From Neospora caninum Liverpool (Eukaryota > Apicomplexa > Conoidasida > Eucoccidiorida > Sarcocystidae), in the NCBI RefSeq assembly GCF_000208865.1, contig NC_018396.1, positions 5,636,514 to 5,700,513 on the forward strand: DNA of 64,000 nucleotides. The letters are read 5' to 3'. Below the pieces are notes generated by a model. That model had not been told where the DNA came from, searched no databases, and saw only the letters and a program-made list of their open reading frames with translations. Numbering within the stretch: the stretch's first letter is position 1; each line of letters starts with the position of its first letter. Of the stretch, positions 23,291 to 35,406 are shown piece after piece. The translations under genes were made by a program, and so were the position numbers.

Positions 23291-25074
23291 ACGGACTTAA
23301 AAGCCCTTCTCGTCCTTCTACTCTGTACACTCCGCCCTTTTTTGCGTGTAAAAAGACGCCAAGAGAGGTTAGAAAAAAACGCAATCCTTTGACAGAGCTG
23401 CCGCCACAATCTCCACGATAGTCAACCGAAATCAGCACCACGCGATATACACTAGCGTGTAACAGTCAACGAAATATATATTTCCATATCAGGACGTACG
23501 CTTTCTACATACTTGTCGCCAACTGCGTAGCTGGATTGCGCTGCGCCCGTTTTCCCTCGGAAGACTGGACCAAGAAGGCCCAGGCCAGAGGAGTCCCCGC
23601 GGCGCCATCACGAGAGACACAACGGTTCTTCCTCTCTCTCCGACGCGAGACCCTGCGAAACATAAGGAAAAATAAGAAAATATGGGCAAGAAAGCAGAAG
23701 GAATGCCACCGTTTTCCTTCTTACATCCTTCCCGCGGGCACACGACTCCGGGAGGCATATGCGTCTTGCGCTCTCAAAGTCTCCACGACGTGACTCTCAA
23801 CATAAGAGCTTCTGTGAGAAAAGATCGCCGCTTTTTCCTAAAATGGGTCACTCTCTCAGCCGGTCCGATTTCTATGAAGCGCCTTGACGATTTCTCTCTA
23901 GCGAATTCTTGAAAACACGCACAGCGCCTCCGGTAGACGTGCTGTGGACAACTAGCGCTGTCTTCACGATGTAAACCCGAGTGGACCGTCGTTTGGGATC
24001 ACACAAAAAATATGAACCAATCACCTTTTAGCACGCGAGGAGCAGTCCGACAGAAGGTGCTGAAGCGGCTGTTGTCTCTAACCCGTCCCTTCGGCTGTAC
24101 ATGCCTCTCTGCCGCAACAACGCGACGTTTTCCTCTCCGTGGAGAGATATTGGGAGCACAACACCACAACACCAGCTTAGTAGGTGCAATGGCTGTTCTC
24201 TTCTTTCTTCACAAACTCACTGAAATGTCCTCACACTAAAAACGTATCGGGACGCACTTGTCCCCATGTAAGTCACTCTATATGCATATATATATATATA
24301 TATATGTATATACATGCATGTATCGACATCAATGCATACACACGTTTCTATCTATCGAAACGTCTTTATATGCATATATGTGCATGTGTGTAGATTCCGG
24401 GTTATCGTTATCCATTCAGGTATATGCGGATAAGGAATGTGGTCGGTATACAAATGCATCCATACACTTCCATACGCATATAGCCATTTCCCTGTTCCAC
24501 GGTGACTACGTCATCGCTAGAGTAACGCATTGCCTTCTGCTGCTCCGCGCCGTTGCTTGTTTGGGTTTCATTTTTCCACTTCCAGCTCTCTTTAGGCAAT
24601 TGGCGCTTTGTTTCTCTGCTCTCTCTTCCCCTCTCCAGTCACAAGTGTCAGGCGTATCGCTGAGCAAGCAGCCCTCTCTGTCCGCATCTTGGTCGCCTCT
24701 CTGAAGGCATAAGGGCGAATGCTTTCTTCCAAAGCACCTCCACACCATGTGGAGCGGAGGCCTGTTAAGCCCCGCCTGGCACTGGAGCAGAGTGCTAACC
24801 CTATAGGCGGCACTGTCTGTCGCCTGTAGACGCCCAGAAAATGTGGCTTTCTGTGGTCTCCCACGAGAGGAGCGACTCGCGGTCACCCGTTGTGGCGGCT
24901 GTTCTCGGAAACGATCAATTCCCGATCTGCAGTCGATGCAGAGGGGGACACGCGCCCTCACACTGAGAACTTACGCTCGCTTCGGTAAGAAACGGATTCC
25001 TTTTGGAAAGAGGTCCGAGCGAAAACGCACAGTGTGATTCACAGGTCCCCTCTCGGTTGCTCCCCTGACGTGTG

Positions 25075-25086
25075 GTGTACGTACAC
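25075..25086. repeat. GTGTA-NN-TACAC palindrome
   Basis: Perfect copy, extended to GGTGTACGTACACC (25074-25087). First of four upstream of the epsin-like gene. Confidence 0.8.
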
Positions 25087-25599
25087 CCGGTTTGTATGGT
25101 GAACAGGAGATGGGCGGGGAGACCGGAAGGTGCCTTGCGTGACGCGACAAGAAGGCGTTCTCTCGCGAAACCGCTTCTTTTCTCCCTGCTCTTTCCCCGT
25201 CTCTCTGTGTCACGAGACCCTTCACATATTTCTCTTCTTGGGGATTCCGACTTCGAACGAGACAAATCGGGTAACAAAGACTGTTAGGCGCCAACATTTG
25301 GTTTGCAGCGTGCATCTGTGGTAGTCCTTTTTGGGGCAACCGCAAGTATCCCTCTTCGCCCTCGTTGGCCCTCTCTTTGCCCTCGCCTCGCCGGTCTCCG
25401 TGCACGGCCTGATTCGTCTTTTGGCTCCTTCCGGTGGGATTCTTTCTATTTGAGGTGGACTAACAGAGAACGCCGGGTTTTCGGGCGGTTTTCTCTAAGC
25501 GGCAGCTTCGCAGCGAGGCGATCGCACAGGGAGGCGAGGCGAGAGCGCGGGAGACAGCCGAGAGAAGGGAAAAAGCTGTGAAGTGCTGCTCACCACACG

Positions 25600-25611
25600 G
25601 TGTAGGTACAC
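25600..25611. repeat. GTGTA-NN-TACAC palindrome
   Basis: Copy with GG at the centre and arms extended by G/C (25599-25612), 1.3 kb upstream of the epsin-like start codon. Confidence 0.8.
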
Positions 25612-26405
25612 CTCGCTCGTTTTTCTTAACGTGGCGAACCGAAAACGCGTTCTCGCCTTCTCTCTTTTTCGGAGCTTTCCTTCCGCTGTGTGGATTGGTT
25701 GAATGACTTCATTTTTCCCCGCTGCGCAACGCTTCGCTTTCTCCCTTCCCGTCCGTTGCTCAGCTACCCTTCTCCAGGGAACTTTTCTCCATCTGCCGGC
25801 TGCTCAGTCTCCCGGTGCGGCGTCATTTTTTGCCTTCGTAGATCCACGCCGTCGGCGGCGACAGGGCGACTCAAGAAAAAAGTTCACACATGTTTCTCTC
25901 GCTTTGTCTTTGGGACTGGGTCCTTCAGCTTTTTTTCGGTGACGTTCCGTCTGTATTTTGCGCCGGATTCCTCGTCAGTGGACTCAGAGAGGTCCTCTCC
26001 TCTCGTCGGTTAAGTCGCGGAAGAACGCTCGGTCTCCCCCCTGTTTTCGGCTGACCTCCAGCGTTGACAGTTGCTCTTTTCTCGTGTTTTTAGACGCGTT
26101 CGGCGGCTTTTCCCTACTGTGGAACTGTTTCTCTTTTCCTATAGGGCGAACACGCTGCCAACCTCTCTTGCGGTCCACTGTCGCTCCGTCCTTTGCCGAC
26201 TTCCGTGTCGCTTCCCAGCGTTGGACGAGGCAAAATCGCGTCGCAGTTTTGTTCATTCTTCAGAGAGGGAAAAGAGGCAACCCCGGTCTCTTTCCGTGCC
26301 GTTTCCGCCTTGGTTTTAAGCCGCAAATCACCACCTTGGCAGTTGCCGCCGCGTCGTCAGCTCAGCTACTCTACGAACAGTCTGCTGCGTGTGTTGTCGG
26401 GTCGA

Positions 26406-26417
26406 GTGTACATACAC
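26406..26417. repeat. GTGTA-NN-TACAC palindrome
   Basis: Copy with A/T extensions (AGTGTACATACACT, 26405-26418), 0.5 kb upstream of the epsin-like start codon. Confidence 0.8.
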
Positions 26418-26766
26418 TTGACCAGGATATCTGGACACCATCTCACAACGAGAATTTAAGTTGCCTATCACGTCTTTCCCCTTTTCCCCTCCCCAATCGT
26501 AACTGGGGGTTGCCGTGGCGCCGCGGGCAATCCTTGAACTGTGTCTCGAACACAGTTCACTTCTCCTTTCAACACTTTCAGCTTCCACTGAGACTTTTTT
26601 CTTTCAAACGAAGAGGCCCGATCTTTGTGACGGACTGCTGCCGATTCTTGCGACCAGGAGCGAGAGACACGGTCCTCTGCATTGCTACCTGTCCAGCCAG
26701 TTTTCTCCTGCCTGTCCAAAACAAGTGCGGCGAGCGTCCTCGGCGCCACTCCTGTGTGTGCGTGAG

Positions 26767-26778
26767 GTGTATGTACAC
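26767..26778. repeat. GTGTA-NN-TACAC palindrome
   Basis: Copy extended to GGTGTATGTACACC (26766-26779), 135 bp upstream of the epsin-like start codon. Confidence 0.8.
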
Positions 26779-26912
26779 CCGAGAGTTTGCGGTAATCGAC
26801 ACGGCGCCGCGTTTCGGGCTTCGGCCTTCTTCGTTCACCCGGTAGCCTGAGGGTGGCTGGCTCCTATTTCCCAGATTACAGCTCCTCGTCGTTTCCACTA
26901 GTCGTCGGCAAA

Positions 26913-27252
26913 ATGTCGTCGCTTTTCTCGCAAGAGAAAATCGACAAGCTGGCAGATAAGCTGGGAGTCTTCGTTTCTGTCGCCAGCGAAAAGGTCAAGG
27001 AAGTTACCGAGAAGACGTGAGTCAGGGAAGAAGCGTCCGAAGAGGACCAGAGTGTCTGTCGGAGGTGTGTATGCATCAAGAAGAAACGGTCGAACAACGG
27101 GGTATCGCTCTTCTATTGTTTCCGCTTTTTAGCAAACAAACACTAGAGACTGCACTTTGCCGAGCGGGACACAGTCCCCCTGTGTCCTTCCCTTCTCCCA
27201 GTTGCCCATCTATGAGCAACGACAGACATCGAGACAGAATTCGATTTCTCAA

Positions 27253-27285
<33 letters not shown>

Positions 27286-30200
27286 TAGATAGATAGATAG
27301 ATATACATACAATGTGGACGGTGTTGCTTGTCTTCTGCCATCGTCTCTGTTGCTGGACCTGAAGCTTCCGTCCTTCACTTCTTCCACTCTGGTTTTCGAA
27401 TTTCTTCGGCTTTCTTTCGCTTCCTCGTCTTTCACAGGCTGAGCAAAGACAGCCCACTGGAGAAGAACCTGAAAGAGGCGACGAGCGACAAGAACTGGGG
27501 ATGTCCGACGTCGGTGCTGAGCGAAATTGCCAGGTGCTCCTTCAACTGGTAAGTGGCTGAAATCGCGAGACTCGGGATTTTATTCTTGTCGGTTCTTGCT
27601 TTCGTCACTGGGTTGTGTTTCACCCTGTCGGCTGTCGCTACAATTCTTTTTGTAGCGCCTGTCGAGGAGTGCCGCACACGCCGCTTCACAGGTTGACCCC
27701 CAAGTATCGACCAAGAGAAATTCGTCTCTTGCCGAAAGGGACCATTCCGGCAGTCTGAGCCGGTTCTTGCGTTCCTCGAGCATCTTCTCCATTTCTGGAA
27801 CACCGTCGCCTCCTCTCTTTCACCATCTCGCTCGTTCCCCCTTTCCCGAAGCCTTCCTCCCTTCAACTCGTGTCCCTTTCGAGCGGAAAGGGGGTATCTG
27901 TACAGCTCCGGTTTCTGGTGGTGCGTTTTCCTGCAGCACGGACTACATGCAGATTATGAAGTTTCTGTGGACGGCTCTGGCCGAGCCTCCGAAGAAATGG
28001 AGACGAATCTACAAGGTGAGCACCCTTCGAAGACTTTCCAAAAAGACCGTGGAAAATCAAGTCGCACACCTTCTGTGGAACCGCGCGCTGTGCATGGGTC
28101 TGCCGCGAGGGAATGTGGAGCCTGACCTCCTGCGGAGGCGACAAGCGCCTCCTTTTCCACCTTTTCCTTCGCGCACTGTTTTCTTTCTCCCGGGGAGACG
28201 AGCAGCAGGTGTGTGCACTGTTTGTCTCCTTTCTGCCAAGAACCGAATCTCCCTGTTGTCCACTCACCGTGACACACATTCGCTGATAAGCTTCTCTGCG
28301 TTCTCTTTTGTTCGACCGTCTCTCCGCTGGACAGCCTCAGGGCTTTCCTGCCGAGTCGGTCTTTCCCGTCCAAGTCGCGATCTTCCAGTTTCTTTGTTTT
28401 TCAGACCCTGACGCTGCTTGAGTACCTTCTGAAGAACGGAAGCGAGCGCGTGGTGGAGGAGACGCGAGAAAATCAGTTCGCTCTTCGTGTTCTTCAGCAG
28501 TTCAGCTTCACGGAGGAAGGCCGAGACAAAGGAGCAGGAAGTGCGTCCTTTTCCCCAGAAAAACGTCTCTATCCAAGCAGAAGCGGAAAAGCTCTTGCGT
28601 TGCGAGTTCTCTTCTCTCGTCTCTTGTCTCCCGTGCTGAATCTGTCTTCCTCGGCTTCCTTTTTGCCACGTATCTCTTCCCGTTCTTCCGCGTTCTTCAT
28701 TGCAGATCTCCGTGCAGCGTCTTTTCGTTTTTGAAGCGCACATAGAGGAATTCAGACGAGCAATTTTCGCCCGTCGTTGCTGACGGACAGTTTTGCACAC
28801 ACCCAGCACTGTCTAGCGACGGCGCAAGGCACAGAGAAACTCGTCTCCCTGCTGTGTACATGATCGTCTATCTAGGTCTCCTGCAGCGAGACGCCCGGTA
28901 GCTTTTCCCCTCCACTTTTCCCCCTCTCTCCATGTCTTGTTCCAAATCGCCGTGCCGTCTATCTCGTTTTTCAGTTCGTGAAAAGGCGAAGCTCGTGTGC
29001 CGACTGGCCTTCGATCCGGAGCTGCTGAAAGAGGAGCGAGAGCTAGCCCAGAAGAACAGAAACAAGGTACTTGTCTTTCTCGTGCGTCCGCCACTCCGTT
29101 CACAACGACATATTCATCTTCATCGAGTGCGTCGTAATGCGCGTGTGAATGTGTGGACACAGAACTATTTCTTTCTGTATGTAGAGAAAGGCAGAGAGTG
29201 AACCGACGGAATTGTGGTCCCATAACCCTTCTTTTTGAACGCGCCAATGTCCACCGGGTGTGGTCGGAAAAGTCGCGTGCCTGAACCATTTGGACTCCAC
29301 GTGCTCCTACATCTTTACCGTCCCTATTCCAAATACAAGGACACACATACCCTCACACCTATATATATATATATATATATGTATGGGTACAGGAAGGCGA
29401 AGCTGTTTACATGTGTAGAGATGTGGAGAGTTGTGTGCAAAGGAGCGGGCGCGTCGCTGTGTGTCCTTTTTTTGCTTCTGCGCACAGTTCGTGGGGATCG
29501 GCGCACGCGGCGAAAGGACAGGCGCAGGGTTTTCTTCCTTTAGCTCCAGTTCTTTCTCGGGGTCTGCCTCCTCGTTCTCTTCTTTCTCCGGAAGCAATGT
29601 GGGAAATCTCGGCAGTCGCGCGCGAGCCGGCGAAGTCCACACGGCTGGGCGGCCGTTCGGCGCGTCGCGCTCCGCTGGAGCTGCCGGTGTGAGTTCGGCA
29701 AAATCGCGAGACGGACGACAGAGGTAAGACAGGCTGTGGAAGAAGAGTGGAGAGAAGGAAGAGAGGACGGGAATCGAGGAAAGAGAGACGCGGAGGGAAA
29801 AGAATGAAGAGAAGGTGGCGGAAGGTAGCGAGAGGAGACCGGAGAGAAGAAGCACAAACAGAAGGCTGGGACGAAAAGGAAAAGGAAAGACGCGGGATCG
29901 CCCAGGCACGAATGCCTTTCGCATGTTCCTTTGCGCTTCTCGGTTCCTGCCTGTCTCCTCCATGTCTCCTCCCTCGATGATTTTGTTCGCCCGAGTTTTC
30001 TCCCTTGTTCGCTCTTCTGTCTCACTTCTCTGCTAGCCACACTCACGTGCGGTTGTCCCTGTCTCGCGCTGCAGCCCAACGAACTCTCTGCAGCGAGGCG
30101 AGGCAGAGGGAAGTAGCGAGAGACGGGCGTCGCCGTCGGGCAGTCCCCAAGCGCATTCCAGCAAGGGTCGCGCAGAAGAGGAGAGGAAAGAGCGAAAAAA

Positions 30201-33182
30201 GGGTAGCTCCGGAAGCAAGAAGAAGGAAGACAAGGAGGAAGGAGAAAAACCTCGACGCAAACACCGCGTCAACGGCCAACTCACGTAAGCAAAACGCAGA
30301 AAAACCATCTTCTTGCACACACAATAGGCATATGAAGATATGTAAATATGTATATATGTACATACTCGTGCCAAAAATGTCCTGAAGACAGCTACATAGG
30401 CACCACTATGAAACATGTTTTTGAATTTGCGTGCAGGGCGGAGGTGTAGTGCTACACATGCGATACACGAAGAATGTCGCTGGTAGCGCGTGTCGACTGC
30501 TCAATAGTCTCGTCATGAAGACGACTCAATGCTATATATATATATATATATAGCCGTACGTGGCAGTGTACACGCGCACGTGCATCTGTTTCCGTGCTGC
30601 CTTGGGCTGTGTGTCTCAGAAGTGACGTGTAAATGCGAGTTTCGTTTCCACTCCGTTTTGGCTGCGATCTGCGTGGGAGACATGGAGAGACGCACCCGCG
30701 CACTTGCGAGTTGTGACTGCATTTTGTTCAGTCCCGGCGACGACCTGCTGGCTCTGGATGAGCCGCCGAGCTCGACGCGCGCGGAGGGGGGGACTGCCTC
30801 GGCCGCTCCGTTCCCCTCCGATTCTCTCTTCGGAAACGGTAGGCACGTGCTGTTCCACGCAAAACACCAGGCCCTGGGTCCGCACAGAACTTTGGACTTC
30901 TTCGGCTCGCCAGAAGAAAGCCGGCAGTCGGACCTGCACGGCGCGCTCTGGGACTTGTGTCTTACTGTCTCCGTTGGTGTGTCTCCTCCCTACCTCGATC
31001 CCAGTACGCTTCTACTCTCTCTGCTCTCTGTCTCTCTCTCTCTGCTGTCATATGTTCGGGTCTGTCGCTCGCTGCTCGCTGTCGCTCTGGAGGAACCATC
31101 TCAAAATTTGTCTGTCTCCCGCCGCTGTCTGTAGGTCGCCCGGCGCGTTGCTGCCGAGCATCTCTCTCGTTGTTGCTGTCTGTGGAGCGGTGTGTGAGCA
31201 GTCCATCTTGCGCGGTCTTTTGTTGGGGACTCTCTTCCGGGTGTCTCTGCAGATGACAACTGGGGCAATTTCACTGCGGCGCCGGCCTCAACAGCCGCGC
31301 CCGCGAACGGCGCCCAGGCGAACACTGCGAGCAGCAACCTGCCTTTCGAGTTGTTTCCTTCCTTTCCTGGCGGAAATCCGTGGAGCGGCGCGCCGGCGAT
31401 GGGCCCTAACGGCAACGCGAACAGCAACGCGTCCAGCGACTTCTTCGGGAATTTCCAGGCTGCACCATCGCAGCCGGCGTCGGCGCCCACCGGGGTAGGC
31501 ACAGATCCACAGGTGTCTCGGGAACACGCCAAGTGCGCGCACAGTGTCTCCAGAGGCGCTCCAGGCCCCGGCCGAGGAGGCTGCGCAGCAAACAGTTCCA
31601 CACAGATTTCCCTGCATTCTTCCTCCTTCCTCACGTGGTCTCTGTCCCCTCCCTGTCGTCCGATCTTCGTGGCTCTTTGGCGCCTCTGGGCGTTTTCCCG
31701 TGCAGATGGGACCATCCCCATTCACACACGTTTATGGTTTGTGCCGTTATCAGTTTGGAAGGGCGGCGCCGGGTTTTTGGGAAGAACAGCGAGATCGATT
31801 TGTGAAAGTTTTCCCTCCCTCTCCGACCTGCAGGTTCCGGCGGCTCCTGTCTCCTCCATCGACTTCTTTGCCGACGCATCGCCCGCCGGACCCCCCCCTC
31901 CGAATCAAGGCCCAGCTGTCATGGCTCAGCCTCCAACAGGCGCCGACAAAAATCCCTTCTCCCCCCCAGCCGCCGCCTCTGTCGCTCCACAGGCACCAAA
32001 GGACGGTGAGGCCGCGGGAAAATGCGTTGAGAAAAACACACGCGTGCATGCATGGATATACCCATGTCTGCTTATATCTCCGTATATATCGTTCGGAAAG
32101 AGATTCTGTAGCTGTTTTTCCGTATTTCGTGGACTTCGCGTGACTCGAGGACGAACTGGAGTTCTATCTTTTTGCTAGCTGCCAGGGGGATGTCCGGTTT
32201 CGTTTCATTTCAAGTTTGTATTGCCACTTCCTCAGATGTGCGCTATCCTATGGTCGCATGCGTTTCGGTACGGGGACTGACGCTACACTTCTCCCAAACC
32301 GTATCTGTTAACTCGACTTGCAGGGTGCCGCGTATGGGATCCGGCATTGACACACTCGCTCCGTTTTTCTGATGGCCTGTCTCGTTTTTGGGTGTCTTTC
32401 GTTCTCTATAGGTTTCTTCTCGGATTCGCGATTCGCCATGTTGAGCATGAACCTCACAGAGAACGGGACCCAGTCGCGGGCTCACCCGGGAGCCGCCGGC
32501 GCCGCGTTTAGCCTCACGTCTCCTGGCCCCTCCTTCTCTGTCTCTGGCCCGAGTAAGAAGGAAATGCATATCGTACACCTATCTCTGCGAATCGTTATAC
32601 CTATCTGTATAGGTGTCTCTATCTCCATGGCCCTTCCATCTTTCGCTGTAGTTCTATCTCTGCCTCGCTTTCTGTCTAAATATAGCTTTATCCATGTCTC
32701 TGTCTGTCCATATGCATCTCCGTGTTTTCCTCTGTTTTTTTCTGTCAGATTTGAACGCGAATCGGACACCACAGCCGACAGGTTCTGACACTGCCGGCGT
32801 CCCCGCTGCTATGGCGGGTCCCGCGTTTTCTGCGAACGCTGGATTGTCGAACGGTTTCCCGGCCCCGCAGGCGCCGGCGGCTTCGCCCTTTTATGGTCAG
32901 GCACCTTCCGCTCCGTTTGGAGGCCCTCAAGCGGCTCATCCGACTTTCCCTCTTCAGCCGACGCCTCAAGCCGGCTGCTCGGCCACTGCGTTTCCTGCCT
33001 CGTCCTCTACTCCTTTCTGTGGAGCCCCAGCAGGCGCCGGCAGCGCGGCGGGAGGGGCCTTCGGAGCCTTTCAGACAGCCGCACCCGCGTTTGGAGCCCT
33101 AGGCGGCCAGCCCTCTGGAGGCGTGGGCGGCGCAGCTGTGCTGTCCCCGTTTCCAGGGTCGCCTGCCACGACAGGGTTCTGA
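26913..33182 (+). CDS. EpsL: Epsin-like ENTH-domain endocytic/Golgi adaptor
   Basis: Twelve exons: 26913-27016, 27438-27548, 27937-28015, 28405-28540, 28975-29066, 29488-29723, 30075-30284, 30732-30838, 31253-31494, 31834-32005, 32412-32552 and 32749-33182. Phases agree; 687 residues. ENTH domains bind phosphoinositides and curve membranes at clathrin-dependent sites. The ENTH domain spans the first five exons (about residues 20-175) and starts the sixth. Marks are the EATSDKNWGCP segment, the helix SVLSEIARCSFN, TDYMQIMKFLW, the LLEYLLKNGSERVVEE helix, QFSFTEEG and REKAKLVCRLAFD ... LKEERELAQKN. The rest is a disordered Ala/Pro/Gly/Ser tail with one NPF (EH-domain ligand), an LLALDE stretch loosely like a clathrin box, and a Lys/Glu-rich block. 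No ubiquitin-interacting motif was seen. The symbol follows published Toxoplasma usage for an epsin-like protein; orthology was not tested. The donor at 31495 is the least certain junction. Confidence 0.88.
27253..27306 (+). repeat. (TA)n then (GATA)n microsatellite
   Basis: Compound microsatellite in the first intron of the epsin-like gene. Similar (TA)n tracts occur in later introns at 29360-29380 and 30534-30552. Confidence 0.93.
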
Positions 33183-35406
33183 ACGCAGGAGCCGAAGTCC
33201 GCAGCGCGCACTTCGCAGCAGAAATGTTGCGAGCAAACGAAATGCGAAGAAAAAGGCAGGCGGCCGTGCCCGTGGTGCGGCGCTTGGGTGTCTCTGCTTT
33301 GGTCTGAACACGTGGAACACAAGACACGGCATACAGAGGGTGTCTATACACCTCGGGTCTCGTTGCCGAGCCGTGCACGATTTTCACCTCGGTGTCTGTC
33401 AACTAGGACGGAGACGATTTAGAGTGTGATGGGAGAGGGAATGAGTGAACCGCGAGCACAAAAGAAGAAAGACGAGGAGTGAATAGGGACTCGCCTCGGG
33501 GCGGATAGGATACAACGCGTCGTGAACGGAGGAAGGGAACTGCGAGTTGTGTGAGGAAAGCGGTTTTTTCTGAGGAGAATCGCTCTCAGCGGAATGGGAA
33601 ACTATCTGTCGGATCCGAGATTTTCGTAGGTGGAAAGGGAAAAATTCCTTTGCTTGGATCTCCAACACAGTGCAGATGCGACAGGTCTTCACAGTGAGAA
33701 CTGGCGGGGACCCGGCGTGTACTTACACCGCAAACATGACAGAAGTGTTGTTTTTCTTCACCTTTTCTTTCGTTTGTTGTGTGGCCGTGTCGCCTGAGCA
33801 CTTTTCTACTGAGAAAGACGTTTGATGCAGCGGGAGACGAAAAACACTCTGCTCGCCCTCTCTTTCATAAAGGTGGTAAAACCTGTAACCTAGACACGCC
33901 GCGGAAAGGGGAAAAGAAGCGAAGTTCTCACATCCGAAACGAGGTCGGTTAGACAGGGGAGAGCAACGTGTCCGGAGTAGAAATGAGACACGAAGCAAGA
34001 GGGAGGGCAACAAGTAAGTCCCCAACGAGATAATACGAAGGAGCCCCGCGGGTCCACCGCGTCAGTTCGTAGATTGGGTGAAACGGATGTTCACGCCGTC
34101 TCCACACGTGTGCCTCTGAACGGGCGGGACTACAGGAAGTCGTGTTACAGAGAGGAAAGTGCAGAAAGGACAGCAGCGAAAACTTATGTCGACGTCTCGA
34201 GTTGCTCCGGGGAAAGGCGCCTTTGTGAACTCTCTAGACTCTGGATTCATTTCGTGACAGCTTTCTTCACGGTCGCGTTCAGATGCTCAAGAGCGACGCC
34301 CCGTCCCAAACGTGTTCGCTTGATACAGCTTGAGCTCAGGGGGCATGTAAGCTTCCCCGCTTTTTCGGCCGATCGAAAGAAATCCCAAGGCGGGAGAGCC
34401 AGGAAAGCCTGCTTGTGCTAGTTGAGACAAAGACTACGCGCTTTTAAAGTTGAAGCTCTGCGAGGAAATGGCGGGGAAGGGTGCTTTTTCTGAACAAATG
34501 TGAACCTCCAGGCATTGGGGGAGGCCAACAGACTGCGGAAAGTGTGTCTTGTCAGATGCTAGAGAAACGGAGAACAAGAAGACGGCGAGGAGACTGAAGC
34601 GCATGTACACAGGTTAGAAAAACTGTGTTCGACGGTCAGGCACAGGGTGACCACCGACACCAAAAGTACCGATCGTATTCTTCGACGCAAGTGAAAGAGT
34701 AGACTCGGTACGAAACCCTTTTATAGGGTGAAAAGTGTGGAAGTAAAATGGAAATAGTCGCGACTCACCGGTACAGCATTGAAGGCTACAGGTGCAAGGA
34801 AACCTCTTCTTTCCCAGCCCAGGACTGCGACCTCACTGAGTTCGTACTCTCCGCTTGACGGGAACTGTGACGTTCTCGTGGTGTCTCGAGAGACACGTGA
34901 TCTAGAACTTTCAGTGTTGTCCCTCAGCTTGCTTATTATTCTGGAACGCGCGACCACACAGCTGACAGTTGGAAGGAAGAAGTGTTAGGATAGGCTTGGA
35001 CAGGCGCAGATTGAATGGTACGGAGAAAAAAAAATTGGTAGGGGTGGAACCGAGTCTTGGGACACGAACGCTAATCGATTTCAACACGGTAACCCGGCAA
35101 GGCGGCACGACGGACCGGGAACCTTCGACTGGCTATGCGCCAGGAGTCCCGGAGAATGCGCTGGCGGGGCAGAAAACAATGTCTAATTTCCACTTTTGCA
35201 GAGCAGTTGCTCTCCGAGTTACTGCAACCAGACAGTCGCTTCGCTTCAACAGCGTGATTCGACCGTTCCTTCTGATAGAGAAGCGACACAACTTCGAGGT
35301 CCGTGCACGCAGGCAGGCCGATGGGGACTGGGTTGCCTATAAAGACGTGCAGAATCCCCGTTCTTCTCAGTCTCTGTTTTTGTCCGGTTGCACGGAACGA
35401 GGCTGC
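33183..35406. other. Convergent intergenic region, no gene recognised
   Basis: Lies between the ends of the epsin-like gene (plus) and the SRS antigen gene (minus), so it should carry two 3' UTRs. It contains a perfect palindrome at 33717-33728 and a near copy at 33340-33351. No RNA gene or protein family was recognised. Confidence 0.6.
33717..33728. repeat. GTGTA-NN-TACAC palindrome
   Basis: Perfect copy with CT at the centre, about 0.5 kb beyond the epsin-like stop codon. A one-mismatch relative lies at 33340-33351. Confidence 0.75.

Larger units (their letters stand above)
22923..26912. other. Intergenic region upstream of the epsin-like gene
   Basis: No gene recognised in 4 kb. It holds an AT-rich island at about 23195-23290, a (TA)n tract near 24288-24306 and four perfect GTGTA-NN-TACAC palindromes (25075, 25600, 26406, 26767) in the last 1.85 kb before the epsin-like start codon. 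Pyrimidine-rich sequence from 25600 to 26900 is consistent with a promoter and 5' UTR. Open frames of up to 295 codons here lack family features. Confidence 0.55.
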
